Of a stretch of 64,000 nt of DNA, positions 47,610 through 60,952 are shown one piece after another. Position numbers and translations under genes: made by a program. Origin of the DNA: Beroe forskalii. Lineage: Eukaryota > Ctenophora > Nuda > Beroida > Beroidae. The first letter of the stretch is position 1, and every line of letters begins with the position of its first letter. The notes beneath the pieces were generated by a model. It was not told the DNA's origin. It was given only the letters and a program-made list of their open reading frames with translations, and searched no databases. The stretch spans positions 62,001-126,000 of the forward strand of contig WFMF01000229.1 in the NCBI GenBank assembly GCA_011033025.1. Direction: 5' to 3'.

Positions 47610-48500
47610 TGGTGTCAAGGTAAACTGATTGCACGGTGAACCGATGTCATTGAAATAAACTGATGTCAAGATAAAATGATGCTAGAATAAACTGATGTCT
47701 GTTGTCAAGACAATCTGTTGTCAAGGTAAACCGATGCCACGGTGAACCGATGTCAAGGTAAACCGATGTCAAAGTGAACCGATGTCAAGGTGAACCGATG
47801 TCAAGGTGAACCGATGTCAAGTTGAACCGATGTCAAGGTGAACCGATGTCAAGGTGAACCGATGTCAAGGTGAACCGATGTCAAGGTGAACCGATGTCAA
47901 GTTGAACCGATGTCAAGGTGAACCGATGTCAAGGTGAACCGATGTCAAGATGAACTGATGTCAAGGTAAACCGATGCCACGGTGAACCGATGTCAAGATG
48001 AACCGATGTCAAGGTAAACCGATGCCGGGTGAACCTATGTCAAGGTAAACCGATGTCAAGGTAAACCGATCTCAAGGTGAACCGATGTCAAGGTGAACCG
48101 ATGTCAAGGTGAACCGATGTCAAGGTAAACCGATGTCAAGGTGAACCGATGTCAAGGTAAACCGATGCCAAGATGAACCTATGTCAAGGTAAACCGATGT
48201 CAAGGTGAACCGATGTCAAGATGAACCGATGTCGTGGTGAACCTATGTCAAGGTGAACCGATGTCAAGGTAAACCGATGTCGTGGTGAACCTATGTCAAG
48301 GTGAACCGACGTCAAGGTAAACTGATGTCAAGGTGAACCGATGTCAAGGTAAACCGATGTCAAGGTAAACCGATGTCAAGGTGAACCGATGTCAACGTAA
48401 ACCGATGTCAACATAAACCGATGTCAAGGTGAACCGATGTCAAGATGAGCAGATGTCAAGGTAGTCTGATGTCAAGGTGAACTGACGTCAGTGAACGATG
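47610..48500. repeat. 16 bp satellite, block 2
   Basis: The same CCGATGTCAAGGTGAA unit, about 50 copies. It opens with degenerate units after GAGGAGAATTTACTTGGTGT and closes with GTGAACGATGTCGGGAGCGT. Confidence 0.95.
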
Positions 48501-48524
48501 TCGGGAGCGTACTCGGTAACTTCT

Positions 48525-48880
48525 TATGTTTGAGATAACTGCAGTCGAGGTCATACCGATGCAACAACCTGCAAAATGGTGTGTGGTATTTTTCATCCTT
48601 GTTTATCATAGTCCTCCTAGTGGAAGACAAACCAAAAGATGTGAGTCTGAGCTCCGAAGAGACTCAGATACACATGGAACGCAATCTTACCTCAAATTTG
48701 ATTGTATAAAGTAGTGTTGTAAAGTTTAAAACTGAAGATGAAGAGTGCTCGGTGGGTACATTCAAGCTGTGATGATATTTCCCTGTGCTTGAAATACGAG
48801 AGCTGTACCATTGTCAGCAGCTGAATAAGCGGCAGAGAGTAATAGCCCATGTGATAGGACTCGTGACTGCTTTACAACTC
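48525..48880. repeat. Cassette flanking the 16 bp satellite, copy 2
   Basis: About 350 bases homologous to 45985-46340, in the same orientation and the same place relative to the satellite. Confidence 0.92.
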
Positions 48881-49034
48881 AACAATCACATTACATGAGG
48901 GAGGTCACGAGATAATTACATCAAAAGCACGGCACATTATTCCTTATATGGGATGTAATGAGGCTTGCTGTGCAGAGCTTCATGCTTTTAGAAATGTGGA
49001 GACACAACGCTCCTGAAAGAGGAGAATGTCCTTG

Positions 49035-50120
49035 GTGTCAAAGTAAACTGATTGCACAGGTGAATGACCGATGTCATTGAAATAAACTGATGTCATGATA
49101 AAATGATGCTAGAATAAACTGATGTCTGATGTCAAGACAATCTGTTGTCAAAGTATACCGATGCCACGGTGAACCGATGTCAAGACAATATGATGTCAAG
49201 GTAAACCGATGTCAAGGTGAACTGATGTCAAGGTGAACCGATGTCAAGTTGAACCGATGTCAAGGTGAACCGATGTCAAGATGAACCGATGTCAAGATTA
49301 ACCGATGTCAAAATTAACCGATGTCAAGATGAACCGATGTCAAGTTGAACCGATGTCAAGGTGAATCGATGTCAAGGTAAACTGATGTCAAGGTAAACCG
49401 ATGTCAAGGTACACTGATGTCAAGGTAAACTGATGTCAAGGTTTACTGATGTCAAGGTGAACCGATGTCAAGGTAAACTGATTTCAAGGTAGTCTGATGT
49501 CAAGGTAAACCGTTTCAAGGTCTAGGCGAACCGATGTCAAGGCATTAGGCAAACTGATGTCAAGATGAACCGATGTCAAGGTAAACCGATTTCAATGTAA
49601 ACCGATGTCAAGATGAACCGATGTCAAGATGAACCGATGTCAAGATGAACCGATGTCAAGGTAAACCGATGTCCAGGCAAACTGATGTCAAGACTTTCCG
49701 ATGTCAAGATGAACCGATGTCAAGGTAAACCGATGTCCAGGCAGGCAGACAAACTGATGTCAATACTTTCCGATTTCAAAGTGAACTGATGTCAAGGTGA
49801 ACCGATGTGAAGGTGAACTGAGTTCAAGGTGAACTGATGTCATGGTGAACCGATGTCAAGGTGAACCGATGTCAAGGTAAACCGATGTCAAGTTAAACCG
49901 ATGTCAAGGTAAACCGATGTCAAGATGAACCGATGTTAAGATGAACCGATGTCAAGGTGATCCGATGTCAAGGTAAACCGATGTCAAGGTAAACCGATGT
50001 CAAGGTAAACCGATGTCAAGATGAACCGATATCAAGGTTAACTGATGTCAAGGCAAACTGGTGTCAAGGTGAACTGATGGCAAGGTAGTCTGATGTCAAG
50101 GTGAACTGACGTCAGTGAAC
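49035..50120. repeat. 16 bp satellite, block 3
   Basis: About 65 units, more degenerate than block 2, between GGAGAATGTCCTTGGTGTCA and the junction phrase GTGAACGATGTC. Confidence 0.95.
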
Positions 50121-50154
50121 GATGTCAGGAGCGTACTGACTTACTTCAGGAACT

Positions 50155-50500
50155 TCTTATGTATGAGATAACTGCAGACGAGGTCATACAGATCTGCAAA
50201 ATGCTGTGCGGTGTCTTCCATCATTGTTAATCATAGTCCTCCTAGTGGAAGACAAACCAAAAGATGTGAGTCTGAGCTCAGAGGAGACTCAGATACACAT
50301 GGAACGCAATCTTACCTCAAATTTGATTGTATAAAGTAGTGTTGTAAAGTTTAAAACTGAGGATGAAGGGTGCTCAGTGCGTATATTCATGCTATGATGT
50401 TATTTCCCTGTGCTCGAAATACGAGAGCAGTATCATTGTCAGCAGCTTAATTAGCAGCATTAAGTAATAACCCATGTGATAGGACACGTGACTGCTTTAT
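50155..50500. repeat. Cassette flanking the 16 bp satellite, copy 3
   Basis: Third copy of the cassette after block 3. Blocks 2 and 3 plus their cassettes are head-to-tail higher-order units; block 1 is separated from its cassette by about 600 bases. Confidence 0.92.
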
Positions 50501-50504
50501 AACA

Positions 50505-53500
50505 CAACAGTCACATAACATGAGGGAGGTCACGAGATAATTACATAAAAAGCACGGCACTTATTCCTTATATGGAGTGTAATGAGGCCTGCTATATAGA
50601 GCTCAACATGCTGCGCTGCTCAGAGGTTAATGCTTCTTTCAGAAGTTAATCAAGCACACATATTTAATATTCTAGAAGTTAACCGATTACTGAACTCTAA
50701 ACTCTGGAGTGAACAGTAGGCTGACCATGACAACACTTACTCTGAAGCCTTGGACACCAGGAATCTTAACCCACTCGTTACTTGGCAGTGAACCTGCCGT
50801 CAGAAATCTATTTACCACTCACGAAATGTGGTAACACTTGTAATGAAGTGATGAGTTATTGAGTTGGTAACTCAGTATACGCCTTTAAAGACTCTTCCAA
50901 CTGTTAACTGTAACAACTTTAAATGATTAAATCGAATCATGACATAAGTCAGTCTCAACTCTCAGCAATTGGCACCAGTATTCATTATAGTCCCTGACTG
51001 CCAGATATGCTTGACATTCTGACAGCTATTACACCAAATATAAATCTACTCTGGTTAATCTTATTGGCATTTTCTTAATTTTCAGCTGTGAGACCAGTCA
51101 CACAGTAACCCGGATTTAGCGCTGTCACCAGTTATCCTTGACAATAGTGATAATTGAAACCAGTCATCCCTGTGGCATCCGTCAATTATTTATTGCATGT
51201 AGGTATTTCAGTCAGCTTCACCTCTCAGTAGATTTTGACACCTGCTATTAAAAGCAGTTGAGCGTGGTATCAGTTCACTTAGAACAGCGTTCGAATCATC
51301 ACTCTATAATCTGGATAATTCCCCAGATTTATTCTGTTTACTGTCTCTGACCTCCTGCCTCTCTCTCTCACTATACTCAAGCCCTTGGTAGTTGGTAGTT
51401 TATAGCTACTCTCTATATCCCAGTGCTGTAGTCCTGTAACAAGCCCGGATAGAGACCGGTGGCAGGTTAATTGTCTTCACGGTATCTGTACCCCCATGTA
51501 CCGTGTCCTCCTCCATTAAACACAACCTGCAGTTCGCCAGCTCACAACTCCCCACATAACGCTCTGATAATGACGTCATCACAGCACCGCCTACTGATAT
51601 CTGGGCAGGTAGTAATACCCATCTCCCAGACGCCACTTCCCCACACATTCGTGCCGAATATGTTTACTTGGTGGAGCTATGACGATAGTGTTCGGTCTCT
51701 CTCGCTCTATAATCGGTGTGACGTCATGTTCAACTCGTTGACGTCACGGCAGGCTATTAAATATTCAGAATAAATCAAGAAAAGCCTTTCAAAGGAGAGA
51801 GAGGGGAGAGACCTGGTCAGAGCAGGAGCTCTCAGTGGCGTCAGCAGTTTGTCTTTTTATTAAATGTTTTACATTATTAACGAACTAACTAGTCATTTGT
51901 ATTGTACCATAGGACGTTATGTATGGGAAAATAATCATTTAGCGATTTTATATAATGTGGGTGATTTAATTTGTAAATTGTAAGATTTCAGGAGAAATTT
52001 TATTGTTGAATTGTCTAGGTGTTTACTATTAGCTTGCAAGTTCTTGGTTGTCACTTTTCAGAATTTATTTTAAACGTTCAATATCTTTACTTACGATACC
52101 AATAGGAATTCAATTACTTTTCTAATATATGGAGATAAAATTTATCTCCGGCTTTTATTAAATTGGTTTTTGTATATCTCAACTTTTATCACAGGAATTG
52201 TAGGATATTTTAACACAATGGTGACATTTCAAATCTAGTGATATTTTTTTCCTAATTCATTGGTCTTTATTCCGTATCTCCAAAATTAGAACCTTTTTTC
52301 CTTGTCCTAGATATTGGCCTGTATTTATGTAAGTAGTGTCAACGTCAAGTTTGTGAAATCATCGCAGACAATAACCTATTCTTCGCACTATAGATTTGGA
52401 ATGGCAGATTTTCGTAAGTTAAGCCTGTGAAGGTCTTTGTTCCCATTTCCAGAACTCATTGTCCTTAGTATCGTATATTTGTTCAACAGGCAGGTAGGTA
52501 AATAGTAACTCTAATGTTTGTTCAGTAACTAATGTTTTGTGAATTTCTCTAGTGCACCTGGTCTAGAAAAGTAGAAAAAGACAATGCTGTATAAGATGCT
52601 AGCTGAGGCTCTCAGGGAGAGAGTTCCTTTGTTTGTGTTGATGAGGGGAGAAGAGTCCAGCATTCCGCGCGTGTTTGGAGTGTTTGGTTGGTGCTAGTTT
52701 GTTGTGAATATCGTGTAACTCTCATGGAACCGGACCTTGCATTGTATAGTCTTGTACTTTTAAACTTTTTGATATGAAGTATGGTTATTGAGAGATCAGT
52801 CAACATATGAAATCAGTGGAGAAATTAGTGTTTTAGTATATAATGAAAATTGATAAAAACAGGATATTATCCTGATTACAGCTATGATTCATTAGAGAAA
52901 GCACGAAAGTATTTTTGATTTCACATCGATTAGAAGCTAGAAAAGTTTTAATTTTATCTGTAGCCTCCTGGAAAGATCTTACTTATTCTCTGTTAACTGG
53001 TTAGGAAGAGGTTAACATCATAGTCGACTGGGCTGTCGCCATATCAGAACGACACCTATGACATCCATTAAATATCTAAATAGTTCAAATACCTCCTTTT
53101 ATCGCTTGTTAATTGCGACCGAATTATCATGCTTAGTCGATGCTTAGAAAATAACGCCTATAAATTAAGAACCGTCTTTTGAACCATTAGTATGCGGAAT
53201 GCGTTTTGTTCATTAACTTACTAACTTAAGGTAAAAGTTTTACCCGTATTCTTGGCATTACGAAGAGAAGAGCCATCTCTTCTCTTGTTGACTATGAAGC
53301 TATGTCACCTCATCACATTATTTGGTGTTGTTAGCTGCAGGCAGTCATTTCTTATCTATCGCATAGGAGGATAAGGTCTCGTGTATGTTCCTCGTGACCC
53401 TTGACCCCGACCAGAGAAGTGCCTACACGAATATCTAGTACGGAGGACAGTCCAATTCATTTCATATTGTATTAAACATTCGTAGTTTTGGAGCTGTTAT

Positions 53501-54510
53501 GTGAGTGCAGCCCTCCGCGGTGGCACTATAGTTCATGTGTCACATTTGAAAAAGGAAACAAGCAGCAAGCTTCCTCAAGCACTACTTTGAGACTTCATCA
53601 GTATCTTGTTAGATCTGCACCCAGTGCTATGTTCAGTTCTTGGATGGAAGAAAATATCCCATTTCCTTGGATAGTGTAGCTGGATTTACGCCACCTAAGC
53701 ATTTCATGCCCACTGTTCCTAGTTCTCTTAGTTTTTGGCTGGTAGTCCACGCAATACAGCCTCAAGGCGTGACATATATTGCACTGCCCTTGGATTATGG
53801 TATGCGTAATGGAATACGTTTCATTAATCTGTGGTAATCTACAGATTGAGTGGTTGCACATTATTCAGACTTTCTGAGGAATGGCAGCTGGGTGATACCT
53901 TTCCCTGCAGTGGGTGCAACTTACAAGTGCTATGGAAAATGTTGCCGGTTTCCACCCGTCATTTCACTGAACGAACATCCATTCCTCTATCGCGCACTGT
54001 TATCGAACATTCTTATCACCTTATGCCAGCTTGATATAAACTGATGACGTAACACTCAAAATCTTAGGAAATATATATTCCGACACAATTAATGTTTTCT
54101 TCTCTCTTTTTTTACTTGCTATCTGGTGCGTTGAAGGAGGAGTGAGACGCAGCTTGAGACTATTAAGATATTGCTTCTCATATGACTCATCAAATTGACC
54201 CACGAGCACATCATGAGCAAAGTGAGGAGATCACCGGTGGTGCTTTCCTCCATATAAAACAAACCAACACGCAGCTGCACGTCCTATGCTGCCACCTTGC
54301 CAATATATTGTGTATTATACTGTAGATTATATACGTTCTGTATCATGCTGTGTTGTACAGCAATCTGCGTGCCGTATATATGTCACATGTCTTACACTTA
54401 GCGCCAATTATCATAAATAATATATGATGCTCTTCAGTCGTTTTGGCTGGACGAGAGGATAATATATATATAGAGGACATCTCTTATATACGGAGATGAG
54501 AAGTATTATT
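50505..54510. other. 4 kb of mostly unique sequence with no supported gene
   Basis: Frames of 80-100 codons on both strands at 51406-51773 and shorter ones at 53488-54044 show no recognisable domain. Perfect TGACGTCA words lie at 51571-51578, 51719-51726 and 51739-51746, and GA-rich sequence follows at 51795-51830, so a promoter here is possible but unproven. Confidence 0.45.
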
Positions 54511-56795
54511 ACAGATTATATAAGGCTCCCTCCCGGACTCCGGACTGCATATAAGTGATGTTAAGGTATGCAGGCTTTTTGTTACAGGGTGCCACCCCTA
54601 TGCGAGAGGAAGTATCGCATGCATGCCTTTTCCTAGTGGATATGCTGGCCTACATTATCATATGCATACTTTTTTGTACAACATTGACCTACACTTGCGA
54701 TCTCGTACAACAGATGCAGGCTTTTTGTTGTGGAGTAGGCGTGCCAATTCCACCCCTATGATATGCAGGAGGAAATAACAAATGCATGCCTTTTCTTTAT
54801 GTATGCGCAAGCCTAGATTATCGTATGCATGCTTTTTGTGTATCATTCACATATTATATCTCTGCAATCTGGCACAACAGATGCACGCTTTTTGTTATGG
54901 AGGAGTTAACACATAGTTAAGCTTACTCCATTCCTATGCCGGACGTTATAATACGTGCATGCTTTTTCTTTGCGACCCTTCATAACATATGCATGCCTTT
55001 TATTATGGAGTAGATGTCACGAGATCAAGCTGACTCCACCCCTATGCAAGACGAAGTATCACATGCATGCCTTTTTCTAAGTGTAGAAGTGTATATGCAG
55101 GCCTAAGTTATCGTTTGCAAGCCTTTGGTTAGTGCGTAGTGCTAATCAAGACAAACCTAAGGTTTGTCTGCAGGCTAAGGTTTCTGCATGCATGCTTCCG
55201 ATTAACAGAGGACGACATAGTTTAGTAAATGATTTTATATATTTTGTCATGTGTGTAATTACATTTACACCATACACTCACACTCGGCTGATCTACCCCT
55301 GTTCTGAAGTTTATTCCAATCTCCCGTACGAGAAAATATTTTAGGTACCTTAGGAGGTGTATTAATGTGGAGTAAAATTTTGGCAGGGTGCAATTTGGGG
55401 ATCTTTCTCAAGTCATTACTCTAGTTAACATATGATAATGACGTCATTTTGAACTGTCATGGTGTGTGAAAAAATGGGAATTTTTCCGAAAAATCCCCAA
55501 ATTACAACCTGTCATTAGTGATTTGCCTGTCTGATTCAATTTGCCTAATTAAATTTATGTTTTTAAATGGTCAATAAATAAACAAGTATAAAATTGCAAC
55601 ACAATCACGTGAGTTGATCGAATCGCTGCAACTTTTTTGAAGAGTTTCAAAGATTTTGGGCAGCAACATATTTAGTCGTTTCAAATTCTTTCGGTCCAAA
55701 TTTCTTATATGCCTCTTATTATACATATTTGTTCCGTAGGGGAAAGGGCAGAGGCATATAGGGGAGCGATGGGGCAAATGGGATAGTATACCAAATGGGA
55801 CCCTTGCCATTTCCGGGAATATACATGGGTCGGAACTAAAATTTTTGTTGCTGTTGAATGGGTCACCGAGATAGTTCACTTAAACCATGAAGTCACTGAG
55901 GTAATTCAATCAGGCTCTTCTTCACACACATACTTCCTTACACCAGATAATGAGTAACGATGTTGCTTGTTTTAGTCCTATCATGACATGATTCGTATTG
56001 GAACATTCCCTTTATGTTTGATTGTATTTGGTTTATCATTATGTATTCTCCAGTGATTGATGGGTTTTTGGTTGGTTAATGATAGTCTAATATGTTAATT
56101 AGCCATAAATTGAATTGCCATATAATTTGTAAAATGGGATACTCATGAATTTGCAATATGGGATATGCCATTTTGCTATGTCCCATTTGACCAACTATGG
56201 TTTTTTATATTTTCTATTTAATTGGGACATGGTTTGAATTTTATCATTTTATCATAAAAATGTATTCCTATTTCATTTACAATTTCCAGGCATCCAAAAA
56301 TTTTGTTTTAAATACAAGATGTTAAATGGCATAATCCACGATTTTTGCAAGTACACCTGAATTCGCCGCGAATTCGCCGCGAATTCAGGTGAATTCAGGT
56401 GAATTCAGGTGAATTCGCGGCGGAGTTCGCCAAAAAAAATTTTTGGCGGACTCCGCCGGACTCCGCCGGAGTCCGCCGCGGACTCTGGCGAATTCACCTG
56501 AATTCACCTGAATTCGCCGCGAATACACGCGTATTCGGTGTACTAGTTCGCCAATTTTCCAGTTCACCCAGGCGAACAAGTTCGCCGCGAATTCGCGGCG
56601 AACTGATGTCTGCCGCGAATTCGCGGCGAACTCAGGTGAACTTGGGCGAACTTGGGCGAACTCAGGTGAACTCAGTTCGCGGCGAATTCACCTGAACTTT
56701 GAAAGAACTTTGTCACGTCTGGCACGCTATGTGAGACTAAGATGCAATTCACAATGTCTACCATATGCGTGTCGTCATGGATCCAAAGAACCTTA

Positions 56796-57279
56796 GGGAG
56801 CCGTCACATATTACGTCATCACTCGACGGGAGGGAGGGGTTTTCAAATGCTGACAGGTGATGACAGGGGGGAAGGAGGGGGTTTAAGGTTTGCCGACGTC
56901 AGCGAAAATATTGAATTTTCTAAATTCGAAAATACGATATCCAAACTTTTTCGTTCATAATATTTTGTTTTGATGTACCCATTTCATTTCTTTGATATGA
57001 TATCTATATTTCCAAACTAACTGAATGTTCGTCTATGACAATTAGAACCATTTTTTTTAAACGAATTTAACAATATGAATCACACCACACGTACATAGTT
57101 GATATTTCATTTCGGTTGTTTTGATTCGAAATAGTCAAAATTTGTTTTGAAAAAGGAGGGGGTTTGGTCAATGCTGACGTCATCATGGGGAGGGGTCAGC
57201 CAATGATGACAAGTGATGACAGACAGGGGAGGGGGTTGAAAATGGGCAAAAAGTGATGACATAATATGTGACGGCTCCC
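56796..57279. mobile_element. 484 bp PIF/Harbinger-like MITE
   Basis: The ends GGGAGCCGTCACATATTACG and ATAATATGTGACGGCTCCC are inverted repeats of about 33 bases. TTA flanks both sides (56793-56795 and 57280-57282). A TWA target duplication with G-rich ends is the pattern of PIF/Harbinger. The subterminal parts contain GATGACAGGGGGGAAGGAGG-type sequence on both sides. No coding capacity. Confidence 0.75.
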
Positions 57280-57379
57280 TTAGGGTTAGGGTTTTGATTA
57301 GGACACTAGAAAAAATTGACATCAAGATCTGTGACGTCATTGTCAGGTGTTGCCTGACCCCCTGACGACTTAGGACATC

Positions 57380-57763
57380 GCTGATTCGCTGAGGACAAAA
57401 CCAGTATCGGCGCATATAGGCGTAAATGGCTAAGTCCTTGTGGGTGAGGAGAATGCAGACCGTGGGAGGCACCAGGATCTGTCTTCTGTGAGGGATGAGA
57501 GCTCTGCATGGATGACAAGGATCTGGGGTTAGGGACTTGAAGGTTCCATCGAGGAACCAGCAGGAGCTTTCTGCTAGGATCGTGAGGTTGTCACTGGTAG
57601 CCCGGATGATCACCCGAGGCGTTGTCGTAGAGGAGCATATCAGCTTGTCTGAGGGTCCGGCAGTCTGCAGGGAGGGTGTCTGCAGAGTGGGTATGAGGTT
57701 CAGGACACTAGCAGCTGCCAGCTCCGCTTGATCCACCTCCAAGCTTGTCTCCCATCTGTCGTG
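57380..57763 (-). pseudogene. MULE-type transposase fragment
   Basis: On the minus strand the frame reads HDRWETSLEVDQAELAA, then about 45 residues later SDNLTILAESSCWFLDGTFK, followed by a segment with ILVPPTVCILL and IYAYMRRYWF. The order LL..S..WF.DGTFK, then a hydrophobic strand and Y..... aromatic matches the start of the MULE/FLYWCH-associated transposase core, where D of DGTFK (57548-57550) is the first catalytic acidic residue. The frame continues into the neighbouring MITE (57107-57279), which is not transposase. An in-frame stop lies just upstream of HDRW. The fragment is about 120 residues against several hundred in an intact protein, so it is a broken remnant. Confidence 0.6.
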
Positions 57764-58074
57764 TCAAGGGTTTGCAGACTTCATGAGACCTCGTTACCTA
57801 AGTGGGACGATATCCTGACGAATTAGCATGGGGTTGTGCTCGCATGAACGTCCCGTATCACGTATCCCCTCCGATGACATGAGCCAACAAATTGTGCAAA
57901 TTGTGATGTGGCGGATCACATGCTGACACCGTGTATCGTGAGTCCCCCAGTGTCTCCACAATGATACATCGGATCGAGCATTATTGTACCCTCCATACGG
58001 GCTCTGTTATCTGGATTAACCGAGATATTCTCGGTATAAATCGATCCAGGCTTTAGGTAGTTTATATAAAGTGA

Positions 58075-58190
58075 AGAGGCTCCCGACCTAGAGTCCACCC
58101 TGCATGGGGATCTCCCGACCCAGAGTCCACCCTGGTGCCACCGCCGACCCAGAGTCCCCCGACCTAGAGTCCCCCGACCTAGAATCCGTT
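58075..58190. repeat. Minisatellite of CCCGACCTAGAGTCC
   Basis: Five to six copies of CTCCCGACCYAGAGTCCACC-type units with spacers of varying length. They create the short frames around 57916-58307. Confidence 0.8.
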
Positions 58191-59724
58191 CCCCATGTTG
58201 ACTTTGCAATCCGGATCTGGTTAGAGCAAAGCGCCGACCAAAACACCTGTATAAGAAGAGCCTTTGCAATTGCAATAACGCAATTTTCCTTCATCGCCGA
58301 TCGCTAATTTGTTAAATTCGTACTGATTTGGGCTTTTGGGCAAGTTTCCTCCGGCGAACTCAGGCGGACTCCGGCGAACTCAGGCGGACTCCGGCATCTG
58401 AATTCAGGCGAACTAGTTCGCCGCGAATTCGCCGCGAACTGGCAGTTCACCTGGGTGAACTGGAAAATTGGCGAACTAGTACACCGAATACGCGTGTATT
58501 CGCGGCGAATTCAGGTGAATTCAAGTGAATTCGCCGGAGTTCGCGGCGGACTCCGGCGGAGTCCGGCGGAGTCCGCCAAAAAGATTTTTTGGCGAACTCC
58601 GCCGCGAATTCACCTGAATTCACCTGAATTCACTTGAATTCGCGGCGAATTCGCGGCGAATTCAGGTGTACTTGCAAAAATCGTGGATTATGCCTGTTAA
58701 ATGGGATACTGGAAGTTGGTCAAATGGGATATCCCATTTGGGCTATTTATGTGGGTCCCATTTGACATACTTTCACAGGAAATTAAAATGAGGGTTGGCC
58801 AAACGGGATGAGGCCACACCCACAAAATGGGCAGGGAATGGTGAAGTTTGGTGTTAGTACACCAATCTACAGGCAATCGCGAGTATATCTATGCAAAAAA
58901 TTATATGGAAATCGGCTAAAATGAAAACTCTACAGACTTTAGAATTTTAGGGTCCCATTTGCCCCATCGCTCCCCTAAGCTTTTAAGGCAAATTAAAGGT
59001 TCGATAAGTACCTATCTTAGGAGGTGTATTTATACATTTATATAATTATAAATTTATTGTGGAATAATTTATTGTGGAATAATTCTATTTCTATTATTGC
59101 TAGATTAGGTTCTCACTCTAAGTTTCTGGGGGGAGGGACCAGCGTAATTTTTGTATTTAAGTATTTAGCCGTTAATTCTACATTGTTTTTGGCCCAAATT
59201 TCAGAACAGGGATAGATCAGCTGAGTGTGAGTGTGTGGTGTTGAATGTATGGTGTTGTACCTATGTACTTACACACGACAAAAGATATAAAATTATTTAC
59301 TCAACTACAGGTGATCAAATTATGTGTCGTCCCCTGTTAATCGGAAGCATGCATGCAGAAACCTGAGCCTGCAGAGATGGTACCTACGATGTAAATTTTT
59401 CTACATAAGAGCATTTAAAGTAGGTACATATAAATATTTGTTTGTGCATATGATATGTGTTTATGTATAGTTCTACTGTTGTTTCAATTTGATTAGCACT
59501 AAGTACTAACCAAAGGCTTGCATATTATGATAATTTCATACACCTACGAAAACAAAGGCCTGCATGTGATATTACGTCCTGCATATATAAGGGATGGAGT
59601 CAGCTTGATCTCGTGACATCTACTCCATAATAAAAGGCATGCATATGTTATGAAGGGTCGCAAAGAAAAAGCATGCACGTATTATAACGTCCGGCATAGG
59701 AATGGAGTAAGCTTAACCCATATT

Positions 59725-60245
59725 CTCCCATTGTCCTATATATAGGACAGGTACTATATAGAAGCCTCATTTTGCAGAGAAACGTTATTTTTACTCAATT
59801 TCTTTTGCAATGCATGCCTGAAGGATGTATTGGGTCGTAGAAACAAACCTGAATGCATGGTTATTTTTTGAATGCATGATATATGCATAGAAAGTGGTAC
59901 AATTTTCATGATTTCCAATTAACATGACCTAGCGTGATATTTCCCAAAATTTGGACCAGCATGAATCTTGTTTTTACCTGTTATCGATAGCCAAGGCAGG
60001 TGCAAATAATTATGGGCGGTTAAATTTTGTATATAAGAAATGCATAATTGCATAAAATTCATGCATAATTGAGTGTACTATATATAGTACGTTATTTGAA
60101 AATAGACGTACTATATCTGGTACGTCCTATAAGTAGGACATTATATGAAAATTTATGTCCTAAATATAGCACGTACTATATGTAGGACATTAATTTTTGA
60201 ATAATGCTCTACATATGGCACGTATCTCGACATATAAGCCTCAAC
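59725..60245. repeat. AT-rich region with GTACTATATATAGTAC / GTCCTATATATAGGAC palindromes
   Basis: TGTCCTATATATAGGACA lies at about 59743, GTACTATATATAGTAC at about 60075, and several diverged versions to 60235. Two more occur at 61620-61710. No gene seen. Confidence 0.7.
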
Positions 60246-60249
60246 AGAC

Positions 60250-60950
60250 TCGGCTAAAGCTCACTTAAATATGTTTGGTGGACTTGATTGGGCCTTTAGC
60301 ACCAAAAAAAGTTTGCTGCAGAGGAAAAAAACCAGCATGGAGTAAAGTTGTCAGACGTTGTCTGACCCCTTCGCCTTCGACGTCTGACAAGAGTAAAGCC
60401 TGTAGTGGAGTTTTAGTCCGTCAATCAATTCTACTGATGGAAGTTGCTAGCAGAATTTGCTCCGCAAGTGAACTCTGCTCCTATATCATGCATGTGTTCT
60501 ACATTAGCGAAAATAGTTCATAACGAACTCCTCAGTCCACCAGCGGAGTCTATTTTGCCCAGGAATCAACATGTATGAAAAACAGTTTACATTCTACCAA
60601 GTGGTGTCTACATCTATCATATTGTGGTAATATTCGCATTGATTGAGCCTCGTTTCAATGGATAAGGACACTGCCAATTGCCAGCACAGGGGCCACTGGA
60701 CATCACCTCGCAAATGCCTGGCGTCTATTTGAACTGCATTTTACAGGAAATTATATCAACTTCCCTCCTCCAAGTTAAAAGTTACTGAATGATTAATTTA
60801 AATGCCGTGCAAACATGAACTAGTACGTGTATACAAACCCCCAACTGATCCCTCTTGACCACCGTCTGATCACTAGGTATTTAAACTGACCATTTTCAAT
60901 CGCTTATCAACACGTCTTGTCCATTTATTTAGCCATTGGTACACTTTCAT
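60250..60950. other. Spacer with no supported gene
   Basis: A hairpin TTGTCAGACG...CGTCTGACAA spans about 60348-60390. An 82-codon frame at 60275-60523 has no domain. Confidence 0.5.
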
Positions 60951-60952
60951 AG

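Larger units (their letters stand above)
55761..58976. mobile_element. Inner inverted-repeat element with GAATTC/GGCGAA palindrome arrays
   Basis: The ends GGGGAGCGATGGGGCAAATG and CATTTGCCCCATCGCTCCCC are inverted, with TA just outside both. The best-paired parts are 56330-56700 and 58330-58695, built of GAATTCGCCGCG, AGGTGAATTC and GGCGGACTCCGCC modules that are themselves palindromic. The Harbinger-like MITE and a MULE-type fragment lie between the arms. The frames at 56385-56579 (minus) and 58455-58637 (plus) are the same arm sequence read twice. Confidence 0.7.

Noticed and set aside
51406..51773. Protein-coding gene on either strand
   Set aside because: Two opposing frames of 80 and 100 codons overlap, without recognisable domains or splice context.
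57107..57379. C-terminal part of the transposase frame
   Set aside because: The reading there runs into the Harbinger-like MITE and shows no transposase pattern.
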